NCBI GenBank assembly: GCA_902797565.1
Contig: CADBTO010000314.1
Location: 1-15,415 of the forward strand
Length of the DNA: 15,415 nucleotides
Direction: 5' to 3'
Source: an uncultured Lachnospiraceae bacterium
GTDB taxonomy: Bacteria > Bacillota > Clostridia > Lachnospirales > Lachnospiraceae
Program-made: the position numbers and the translations under genes
The notes under the pieces: generated by a model
Seen by the model: only the letters and a program-made list of their open reading frames with translations
Databases searched by the model: none
Told to the model about the DNA's origin: nothing
Shown here: piece after piece, positions 6,401-12,100 of the stretch
How the letters are laid out: each line of letters begins with the position of its first letter
Numbering within the stretch: the stretch's first letter is position 1

Positions 6401-8535
6401 TTCGCGGCCGTTTCCTCATCCTGAAGTCCCGCCAGACTGGTGAATCCTTCGGTCTGAATGGCTTTCTTCGCAAGGTACTGCGCCGCTTCCATCACGAATC
6501 CGCTTTCCTTCGCCTCTTTTTCCACAGACCGTTCGAGGCTCGCCATCTCGGACGGGCTCATATCTCCAACAATATCCATGGGAACCTGATAGTAGCTGTC
6601 CCCGGACTCCGCAACTTCAGCAAGCGTCGTGGGCTTGGTCGTGATGGTCATATATTCGGTTTCATCACCGACGTGGTTGTGCCCCGTTCCACCTGCGATC
6701 GCCTTCGTCACCTCCAGCAGATCGCCCTCCTGCGTCATGGGATCATTGCCTGTATCAGTGCCATAGGTCCCTCGGTAAAGCAGGATATAGTCTCCCACAT
6801 CCACCGTGGTTCCGGAATCCAGATTCGCGGAGGAATAAATATCATCGGACCAGTCCAGATCGGCCAGCGGAATCTCCAGGGTGTTCGGATCCCCGTCGAG
6901 ATCCAGATCCAGCCCCACCCGCAGAGGCAGCACCTCCGGCATCCGTATGATATCCAAAAGCTCCGCGTTTCCAAAATGATAAATCACGGAATCTGTGCCC
7001 TTGACCTCTTCCACCTCTGTGATGGACAGGTAAGCGATGTGGTTGTTCTCGTCCTCGTTGAACGCCTCCGGATTCTGCAGGGCTGTCTGGGGGTCAATGT
7101 GTCCGCTGTAAAGCGCGATGGACGTCCCCACCTCCAGCTTTTCTTCCAGCTTCTTTGCCTGCGCCTTCGCTTCCGCGTTGTCCTTTTGCAAGGTAAAGGT
7201 TCCGCTGATCTCATCGCTTTCGCCCTGGTTGACGCCATTCACAAAGCGATAAAATGTCCCGTCGATATACTCCAGATTTTCTCCCGCATTATTCTTCAGC
7301 GTAGCCAGCATCTTCTTCTGCACCACGACGACGTTGCTCGCAAGCTCCATGTTGTTCTTTTCTTCCGCATGGATGTTTACGTCAAACTCGCGTACAGACT
7401 CCGGATACCCCTCGTAGGTCAGCGTTGGCGTTTCCCCCTCTGCCGTATCCGGAAGTTCGATCACATAGCTTGCGCCTTCTTCAAAGCCATCAACCGGCTG
7501 GTCGATCAGAAGGTGTTTCCCGGAGAGCAAAAACTTCCCGGAACCTTTTTCTTCTATAGAAATATTGTTTGCTTTCGCCTGATAAGCCGCGCTGCTCCCT
7601 TCTCCGCTGTGCTGTACGTTCTTTACCCGGATCGTTTCGAATACTTCCTCTGCGGACATTTCCTTGTCTGTTGAAACGATCATCAACGAATAATCCGGCT
7701 CCGCGTCTTGTACTGCCATGATCCGTGCCGCATCGTCCGCAGTCTGTGTAACATCGGACATCTCGACCGTTTTGGCGTAGAGTGTCAGAGGCTTCCGGAT
7801 CCTGTCATCGTCCCCTGCCTTCTGCAAAAAGTCCGCGTCATAATACCAGGCCAAAAATGCCAGTCCTGATTTTTGATAGCGTGGGGTCGGCAGGCTGCGA
7901 ATCCTCGTGCCATCCTCCACTTCGATCGGATCCATTGGATTCGCGTCTTCCCCAACCACAAACGTCACCAGATGCTTGATACTTGGATCCACATCTGACG
8001 CATCCTCGCTGCCATCTTTGCTGCCGTCCGTGCTGCCGTCCGTACCGGAGCCATCGCCGCCGGGTACAATGGCACCGCCGCCGCCTGCTGCTCCACCGCC
8101 GCCTGCTCCGCCGCCGCCTGCTCCGCCGCCGCCGCTTGCTCCACCGCCTGCTCCGCCGCCGCCGGAACCGGAACCGCCCGCTCCGCCGCCGGAAGAACCA
8201 CCCGAACCGGAGCCGCCAGAACCGCCCGGAGCGGAGGAGCCGCCCGCTCCGGCCCCTCCACCGCCAGCTGCCGCACCTGACTGGCTTTCGTTATTCCCGC
8301 CTGCCGCAGCATCCGACTCGCTGTCTTGATCTTTGTCCTTGTCTGTATCTTTGACTTTGTCTTTTTTCTTGACCTTGACGCTGCAGCTGAAAGACTTCCC
8401 GCTCGCTACCTTTGCCGTGATCTTCGCGCTCCCGGCCTTCTTTGCGGAAACCTTCCCGCTGCTGTTTACCGTTGCAACAGACTTGTCTGAAGAACTCCAG
8501 GATACCTTCTGTTTCGTCCCGGAAAGCTTCAGCAC
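391..8535 (-). CDS. InlB B-repeat (Flg_new) surface protein, large part downstream of the amber codon
   Basis: This is the 2,714-aa frame that an automatic caller would start at the GTG 8533-8535. That start is doubtful: it sits in the middle of a Big_2 beta-strand, has no signal peptide and no clear Shine-Dalgarno sequence. The frame really continues upstream to the TAG at 8551. It contains the rest of Big_2 number three (WSSSDKSVATVNSSGKVSA), a Gly-rich linker, ten InlB B-repeats recognisable by GY-x-F-x-GW centres and YAxW ends (for example GYIFDGWYTADGK and VEIYAHWK), two MucBP-like modules (RYEVEYYLEE, YRVEYLVQQ), a Lys/Asp tract and a Calx-beta-like stretch (VYFRTINGTAIGGTAEAINF, near 1770). 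InlB B-repeats are beta-grasp-like spacer or ligand-binding modules of surface proteins. It stops at VKDVIGNG, resembling a mid-domain end. Without readthrough or repair this portion would not be secreted. Confidence 0.75.
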   Translation of the reverse strand: MLKLSGTKQKVSWSSSDKSVATVNSSGKVSAKKAGSAKITAKVASGKSFSCSVKVKKKDKVKDTDKDKDQDSESDAAAGGNNESQSGAAAGGGGAGAGGSSAPGGSGGSGSGGSSGGGAGGSGSGGGGAGGGASGGGGAGGGGAGGGGAAGGGGAIVPGGDGSGTDGSTDGSKDGSEDASDVDPSIKHLVTFVVGEDANPMDPIEVEDGTRIRSLPTPRYQKSGLAFLAWYYDADFLQKAGDDDRIRKPLTLYAKTVEMSDVTQTADDAARIMAVQDAEPDYSLMIVSTDKEMSAEEVFETIRVKNVQHSGEGSSAAYQAKANNISIEEKGSGKFLLSGKHLLIDQPVDGFEEGASYVIELPDTAEGETPTLTYEGYPESVREFDVNIHAEEKNNMELASNVVVVQKKMLATLKNNAGENLEYIDGTFYRFVNGVNQGESDEISGTFTLQKDNAEAKAQAKKLEEKLEVGTSIALYSGHIDPQTALQNPEAFNEDENNHIAYLSITEVEEVKGTDSVIYHFGNAELLDIIRMPEVLPLRVGLDLDLDGDPNTLEIPLADLDWSDDIYSSANLDSGTTVDVGDYILLYRGTYGTDTGNDPMTQEGDLLEVTKAIAGGTGHNHVGDETEYMTITTKPTTLAEVAESGDSYYQVPMDIVGDMSPSEMASLERSVEKEAKESGFVMEAAQYLAKKAIQTEGFTSLAGLQDEETAAKSESVEVVEKFQNSKYNGAAGKASGLYTKYSDMIDSYKQFADEADDGGDDEVEFKVEEVDCDIGGANELPGGFGVTLMVKFTVEIPIPTFSGGDDDEDGDGDGDEDGDDDGGDDDDGGKDKDKDKDKDKDKDKDKDKDKDKDKDKDKDDKDDDKDDDKDDDDDDDDDDDDDEAEDENKLTIEVTTTFTQELQLDIGFSASIEWGKVACIPVPKDVVFSPSFTNGTYTGINIEALAYTGSDDGMGTVQDDANEVYADISDELKSLMEEDEVEEEDEAEGVAGWLAGKYKDMLDQEHDAVTLVEQKLYECAYDAVPGVIGLGMELKFVITVDVVVSLGIEFSYKNCKKTTYNIHVLKMNCDSDTVELVTPELDFKFYVMGFLEIKAGFELELSLLLVEGILGKASLIVGVGAYVDIGGFFYYHINIQWGQKTITTTSYAGALYVELGIYLEVGVGATVGKNYKMIKAQLASFEHTLYEAKFPIKLIGEKEVPINFATPQDDFEDLSLKQYVTRYRVPDAWYEVTTLSLEEGELDATTYDDDCYRFEFSNDDFGYDPESHCVYLKDGRGGMETETEVTMSFARSGIPLSFATMTRTFNVTWDNYLDGYAITPYSEGGSYVPATVGKFGSVVKKPKNPTRRGYIFDGWYTADGKAYIYPETMPYESVEIYAHWKPATNTRYEVEYYLEEGSDPTGRPNYNYAGKDVYRGTTDTTVRVTPKKFEGYTSPAPQSVKILPNGTGVIRYYYDETRSTTTFYTGTCNGSRESTKHAEVVSKIGEPIYAPAIAVNGYDFEGWQKEGSKSLITPEDLARYGGALPQKADGSDAVYVAQWKTRDDVAYRVEYLVQQPSGLYTVQEVVNGTGESGEDICQLLKVADSAHKLGSYVITLVQIEEKDGQEYQTEKTGTADELFAAEHVTYDGMTIGGAAVEAAPIQPDGSTVVQVRYKREEHQVTLYPSGQAGDESNVYQTYQAVHGGKLALPEPQRAGYTFNGYKDANGNVVPRNAYTGTYVVSVDKDAAYTSLGWTVNTYQVNYHARGGSMSGAETQDFTYDVEQELAAEPTRNGYTFLGWKDASTGEIYEAGASVKNLTTKNKGIVDLYAQWEDQYADQKVYQYVDILYTGLESGDVNDNPEQYRLGEETWLQEARRTGWTFLGWDDGSGAGPQKTYVIPEESTEVLSLEAKWEKVTYALQLYNETGLYLTRQLGYGDSLANVLMPSQAGYSLKGWKDLETGEVSQSAQLPYQTMPERNLSLQAQWEAAVYQVDAQNLYDAKMDPITYTMDDGSMMLPGPRVTRTGYDFVAWYTTADFQNESKIELLRPVPYNLTIYAKWTPRSYTIQFQGNGGKHGSSGESFTTADYLFGSGGKLALEDSYFERPGYIFKGWSKTSTGSAQYQKGADSDQFYTGNPLINLYAVWVPITYSIIYNNVETGADANASENKESYSPEDADLMLQDPSGIQDGFQFLGWYFDTNGNGKADEKDEEVTNLKLKGESEDKVLYARWAHAGIFSLDLEESTEESPEGDGETTFTITRTIPHGAEVSTDPQRVYFRTINGTAIGGTAEAINFLHVGGANAYAQFSDTECYSMVENQRNDGTMDKTSGKAEAQFTVTEENACTRYFGSLAAASANEEDGVYAHMFVLNTNRQRYYTAELYRISSTQGRATGVFEDGEKRLTVDRIMTIPDNYVLQAGGQQYININKFVELHEDDHYVDNMYDYNPKVYFRKNLMEEVFGRKDVIYYLAASDAKLTLGFYYWFTRKKGNGNSNMHLIFYMGNDEKETIVSEQRFNSDRFKGNEDIGFNTYGFVDGSLGYTYKQEWHEATEDEPESGDKVWEKSEKDKNSNFDHGFEAGKGEFLESEVNWFDFVDADFWFTGDIDDDNTVYWLHDWRIRVKTSDDTRAPDQVGIAPAATTDYKAGDTVRFSVIYDELIKEATDVQIDVNNEQIQQYMPVENVQFIGGVGTNILVFEGTATRDFSNTTWPGSGTNKELLEVTPVNGGHVKDVIGNG
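1900..4593 (-). repeat. InlB B-repeat (Flg_new) array with two MucBP-like modules
   Basis: Nine InlB B-repeat units of about 70-85 residues follow one another, with centres FDGW (about 4470), FEGW (4030), FNGY (3440), FLGW (3200), FLGW (2950), LKGW (2740), FVAW (2505), FKGW (2260) and FLGW (2020). Most end in Y/L-x-A-x-W. Two MucBP-like units (about 4390-4160 and 3910-3560) with YxVEYxx starts are placed after the first and second repeats. A tenth, isolated repeat lies upstream at about 7768-7979 (FLAWYYDADF). Units are well diverged from each other at the DNA level. Confidence 0.8.
1969..2004 (-). other. Second EF-hand/dockerin-like calcium loop inside the last InlB B-repeat
   Basis: The residues DTNGNGKADEKD follow FLGWYF in the last repeat of the array, with D, N, N, D and D at positions 1, 3, 5, 9 and 12 and Gly at 6. 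Loops of this DTNGDGK type are known as calcium-binding spacers in bacterial surface proteins. Confidence 0.45.
4915..5465 (-). other. Unrecognised beta-rich hydrophobic domain of the second giant protein
   Basis: About 180 codons of alternating hydrophobic and polar residues, for example MELKFVITVDVVVSLGIEF, GFLEIKAGFELELSLLLVEG, LIVGVGAYVDIGGFFYYHI and ALYVELGIYLEVGVGATVG. The pattern suggests many consecutive amphipathic beta-strands. I recall similar segments in other large clostridial InlB-repeat proteins but know no named family or function. It sits between the Lys/Asp tract with a short acidic helix-like region (DELKSLMEEDEVEEEDE) and the InlB array. Confidence 0.5.
5890..6048 (-). repeat. 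Pure Lys/Asp tract of 53 codons
   Basis: Fifteen consecutive Lys-Asp pairs (6048 down to 5959) are followed by a mixed D/K stretch and then thirteen Asp in a row (5928 to 5890). Acidic Gly/Asp-rich sequence flanks the N-terminal side (about 6049-6125). Both Lys codons (AAA, AAG) and both Asp codons (GAC, GAT) alternate irregularly, so it is not one perfect microsatellite. The segment would be a highly charged, unfolded polyampholyte leading into a polyanion, possibly binding cations; that role is inferred. Confidence 0.9.
6874..6909 (-). other. EF-hand-like calcium loop
   Basis: The twelve residues DLDLDGDPNTLE fit the canonical EF-hand loop spacing: Asp at 1, 3, 5 and 7, Gly at 6, Asn at 9, Glu at 12. 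The flanking sequence is not obviously helical, so it may be an isolated calcium-binding loop in a beta domain, or chance in an Asp-rich protein. Confidence 0.45.
7996..8312 (-). repeat. Gly/Ala/Ser-rich linker of the second giant protein
   Basis: About 105 codons, dominated by Gly with Ala and Ser, follow the third Big_2 domain and a KDKDQD-type stretch. Part is built from a 15-nt DNA unit (on the plus strand CCGCCGCCTGCTCCG, encoding GAGGG) repeated between about 8095 and 8160. It ends in DGS-type units before the first InlB B-repeat at about 7979. The DNA repetition makes it prone to length change. Confidence 0.85.
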
Positions 8536-8550
8536 CGCCGTCCCGCCAGC

Positions 8551-8553
8551 CTA
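8551..8553 (-). other. In-frame amber (TAG) codon inside the third Big_2 domain
   Basis: On the minus strand the frame reads ...CTG TAG GCT GGC... Aligned by eye with the first Big_2 domain (LNKTKASILVGKKVKLKL), the TAG occupies the position of a Leu. In neighbouring Big_2 repeats this region often holds Lys or Gln. AAG, CAG, GAG and TTG are all one substitution away. The other two stops visible in the window are TAA (9167-9169) and TGA (391-393). Confidence 0.9.
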
Positions 8554-9132
8554 CAGCGTCAGATTGGTCTTTGAAAGCTTCGGGGATTCCACCTTGACGA
8601 TGCAGGCATACATCCCCTTATCTTTTCCCACGACATTGATAATCGCAGATCCTTTTTTCTTCGCGCTGATCAAAAATGACGCTTTGCCTTTTTTCGTCAC
8701 CTCTGCCACATTGGGATGATCCGATAAGATCTGGTCGATCTCTGTTCCCTTCAGCGCAACTTTCGTGTCATAGCCCTTTGTCAGGTACACACTGTTTTTG
8801 GTCAGGCCGTTCTCTACTGTAATAATACAGTTGTACCGATTCCCGTTATTTCCCGTAACGACTATCGTCGTCTTTCCTGCCTTCTTCCCTGTCACCGTCC
8901 CATCTTTTGCAGCAGACGCAATCGCCTGGTCCTTGCTCTGGATGGAGCGGATGGAAGCCCCCTTTAGTTTCAGTTTCACCTTCTTTCCAACGAGGATGCT
9001 CGCCTTCGTCTTGTTCAGACGGACAAGCGCCGCCGCCAGCACATCTCCCCGCGGGCAGATGAGCGGAACCAAAAGGGAGAACATGAGAAGAAAGCACATC
9101 ATGCGGCTCGCCTTCCTTCGCAATCTCTTCAT
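8551..9132 (-). CDS. Secreted Big_2-domain N-terminal fragment of the interrupted surface protein
   Basis: 193 aa, start ATG 9130-9132 with a strong AAGGAGGT four to five bases upstream. Residues 1-35 are a clear signal peptide: basic KRLRRK, hydrophobic core MMCFLLMFSLLVPLIC, and an AAA signal-peptidase I site at 33-35. Residues 37-106 and 108-181 are two Big_2-like Ig domains (patterns such as LNKTKASILVGKKVKLKLKG and a GTVTGKKAGKTTI core). The third begins at about residue 186 and is cut after LSKTNLTL by TAG. Big_2 domains in clostridial exoproteins serve as stalks or adhesive modules outside the cell. The preceding giant gene ends 34 nt upstream, so translation is likely coupled or from the same mRNA. 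If no readthrough occurs, the cell would release or display only this small two-domain protein. Confidence 0.85.
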   Translation of the reverse strand: MKRLRRKASRMMCFLLMFSLLVPLICPRGDVLAAALVRLNKTKASILVGKKVKLKLKGASIRSIQSKDQAIASAAKDGTVTGKKAGKTTIVVTGNNGNRYNCIITVENGLTKNSVYLTKGYDTKVALKGTEIDQILSDHPNVAEVTKKGKASFLISAKKKGSAIINVVGKDKGMYACIVKVESPKLSKTNLTL

Positions 9133-9135
9133 AGT

Positions 9136-9163
9136 ACCTCCTTAAAATCCAACCTCCTTAAAA
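9136..9163 (-). promoter_or_regulatory. Tandem duplicated Shine-Dalgarno block before the second giant gene
   Basis: On the minus strand the 12-mer TTTTAAGGAGGT occurs twice, at 9152-9163 and 9136-9147, with a 16-nt period. Both copies contain a full AAGGAGG. The proximal copy is correctly spaced from the ATG at 9130-9132 and fixes that start. The distal copy begins 3 nt after the TAA of the upstream gene. No promoter or terminator fits in this 34-nt gap, so the two genes are probably co-transcribed. Confidence 0.85.
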
Positions 9164-9166
9164 CAC

Positions 9167-12100
9167 TTACTTTACATTCACTTTAATCTTCTTCGCGTAT
9201 CCATTCAGCGCGTATACATAGACGACGCATTCGCCTTTTCCTGCTGCTGTAATCCGGCCTTCTTTATCCACCGTCGCCACAGATGAATTGCTCGACGCAT
9301 AACGGAACGTTGAAACAGATTTCCGCTCAAGCTGTTTTTTCGTCTTGTCTTCCAACACTGCCTGCGCCTGGATTGCTGCTTTCTTCCCCTTCGCAAGGCT
9401 GTAGGATGACTTCTGCAGCTTGATCTTCTTTACGTTCGACCAGTTCTTGTTGTCCTTTCCAGCCACATACATGGTCAGCGACTTCGCCAGCTGGACCTGC
9501 TCGATTTTCCCTTTCTTTTCCACAGACTTGTACGATATAATCTGCAGCTTCACCTGTTTTTTGGAGTCCACGTTCTGCCCATCAAGCTTTTTAATCGTCA
9601 CACTGCGCGCTGCATTCGCCTTCACCGTCTTGATCAGTTCAAACCCATCGCTTCCCACATAGGACGCATACACCTGGTAGAAGCTTGCTCCGGAAGCCTT
9701 GCCCCAGGTCGCCGAAATGCTGTTTCCCAGATGCTGCACCTTCAGCGAACCATTGATGCTGATCTTCGCTTTCTGCTTCTGCGCCTTTGTTGGTGCACTT
9801 GCTGTCTTGGTTGTCGTTTTTTCTGCCTCGCCTGTATCGGTCTGATCTTTCTGATCTGTCTGGTCCTTCTTGTCTGTCTGCTCCTTCTGATCATCTTTCT
9901 TGTCTGTCTGGTCCTTCTGGTCTGTCTGTCCTTTTGCATCCTGTCCGGCTGCAGCACCTCCGCCAGCACCTCCGCCAACAGCACCTCCGCCGCCAGCGTA
10001 TCCGCCGCCGCTGGCAGCACCGCCACCGGAATATCCGCCGTTTCCTTCTGTACCAGTACCCTGTGACGCCTTGCCCTTGCCCGTATCTTCCTCTTCTTTT
10101 TCCACCATCCCATACTGGAAAGTGTAAGTCTGGTTCGATGCGTTCTGTTTCAGCTTGTAGTTCCGGTTCTCTGTCCCTGTCACTTTCGCGATATAGGTCT
10201 TTCCATCCACGAGCCGTTTCCGGTCCAGAGGATTTGCAAACTGTTTATCCTGCTCCGCAAAAACCGAGATCTGTGCGCCGCAGCTTGTGCCCGCGTATAC
10301 GCCGTCTGTAAATACCGCCTCCGGAACTTCCATCGCACCCTCGTAGCGCCACTGGATCCCTGCCACATTCTTCGGCTGGATCTTCCCCTTAAAAGGAATG
10401 CGCAGGACATAATTGTCTGCTTCAAAGCTTCCTGTCAGATGGATTCCGCTGGTATCCACCACGCCGCCTTCCTTCTCCGTAATCTCATCGTCTTCGTCAT
10501 ACGCCACATCTGCGTCCGCATACGCCCCGGTTGTCGGATACTCATTCTTCAGATCCAGCTGGATCTGCTCCCCGGCGATCGCGCCTTCCAGACGGATGCC
10601 GCTCGCCTGCAAAAGTTCCGCAAACGGTGTTGTGTCATAAGTCTTTTCTTTTGCCGAGATTCCAAGCACCCGCAGTTCTGCCGGCAGGATCTTCGCCTTC
10701 ACAGTCCCGTTCTTCCCATCCGGAAGATCGCTTCCATCCAGCTGCACCAGCCGATAGTTCATGATATCGGTCTTCTCGTTTCCAGCCTCTGCCTTCCGAA
10801 ACGTAAAGGAAACCCGCTTGTCCGCCGGCTCTCCCGCCGCGTTCAGAAGCACGTCCTTCGCCTCCGGTTCTTTTCCGGTCTTTCGGAATTCTCCGGAAGC
10901 ACGAAGTGTCAGTTCTTCGCCTTCCACAACACCGGAGCGTCTTTCCCCGTTCTTTTCCAGATACAGCGAAACTTCCGCCGTCCCGTCATAGGTCTTATCC
11001 CGCGCCGCGACGGTCAGCTCCCGCGGCGTGATCATTGCTGTCTTTGTCATCGTGACTTTGGTATGGTCCTGCGGAACCGTATAATTATAGAAGATATCCG
11101 CAGCAGAAACGGCTTTCAGCCCATCCGCATCCCGAATCCCAAAGCCCTGGATTTGTACGTTCTGCTCCCGGATTTGCCCGGCCGCCGTGCGTGCCACATC
11201 CTTTCCTTCAAACTCCGCCGTATAGACCAGCGGACTGCTCTCCATGGTCTGTATCCCCCGCAGCGCCTCAAGAATCTTTGCCTCATCTCCTTCCGCCAGC
11301 CCTGCCCATGTTGTCTCAGAAAGATCCAGCCCGGCCTCTTTCGTTCCGTCATACTGCCGGTCCAAAGCCCGAACACCGCCCGTGATCCAGGCATCTTTCT
11401 GCATGATCCGGATCGTCATCTGATCCTGTACCTGATAATAATGCTCTGTCTCTTCCAGCGTGACGGTCAGCGTATACTCGCCGGCTTCCGTCGGCGCATC
11501 CGCGTTGTCATACGATGTGCCGTTTTTCATCGTCCCTGTGTAATAGTACGTTAGATTCCTTGAAAGGTCTTCCACCTGGATGTCCTGATTATTGTAACGG
11601 ATCTTCAGCATCCCATCCAAATCCAGAGGCTTTCCGGTGTAGATTGCGGTATATGTCTTGTCCCCGCCCTTCGTCGTTACCGTCAGGCTTGCCGTATCAT
11701 CCTTTTCCACCACCTCTCCGCCGCCGGCTTTCCCATATGTAAATCGATACATCCGGTTCAGCTCACTCGGATCGATGCCATAATCCTTGTATCCCAGGCT
11801 ATCCCGCAGGGTATCCTCCACCCGCGCCACATAGTCCCTGCCGCTGATCAGTTCATCCAATCCAAGACGCGTGACGAAATAGACATCATCTTCTGTATAG
11901 AATCCGATATCCGGTTCGCAGACCGTGTCTTCATAGACGCCCTTTGTAAACTTCGCCTCAGGCGTTTCCATCCCACCCTTGTATGTCCATGTGATCCCGC
12001 TCACCCTCTTCGGGCTGATCCGCCCGGTAAAGGGAATCCGCAGCGTGTAGTTGTTTGCGGCGCTTCCATTCAGCCCTTCTCCGCTTGCCTCTCCCTCCTT

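Larger units (their letters stand above)
391..9132 (-). pseudogene. Giant secreted Big_2 / InlB B-repeat surface protein gene, interrupted by one in-frame amber codon
   Basis: From the ATG at 9130-9132 to the TGA at 391-393 one minus-strand frame is open for 2,913 codons except for a TAG at codon 194 (8551-8553). The two halves join without a frame change inside a Big_2 domain: residues LSKTNLTL lie before the stop and AGGTAVLKLSGTKQ after it. Layout in full-length numbering: signal peptide 1-35; Big_2-like 37-106, 108-181 and 186-257; charged then Gly/Ala-rich linker 258-380; one InlB B-repeat about 385-455; unassigned region 456-1028; Lys/Asp tract 1029-1081; beta-rich domain about 1223-1406; array of nine InlB B-repeats with two MucBP-like modules about 1514-2411; C-terminal region to 2913. 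Expected location is outside the membrane. No LPXTG, SLH or dockerin is seen. Alternatives are a recent nonsense mutation, a base-call error, or readthrough; the sequence cannot separate these. Confidence 0.75.

Noticed and set aside
8071..8280. GC-rich repeated units resembling a CRISPR or minisatellite
   Set aside because: Units are 15 nt without unique spacers and encode a Gly/Ala linker in frame.
8533..8535. GTG as a true start for the 2,714-codon frame
   Set aside because: It lies mid-strand in a Big_2 domain with no good Shine-Dalgarno sequence and no signal peptide, so a start here would give a cytoplasmic surface protein. It was kept only as the conventional boundary of that frame.
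8551..8553. Pyrrolysine or programmed recoding at the TAG
   Set aside because: No methyltransferase context, no evident downstream stem-loop, and the site is a plain beta-strand position in a Big_2 domain. Ordinary mutation or sequencing error is simpler; only general suppression remains worth checking.
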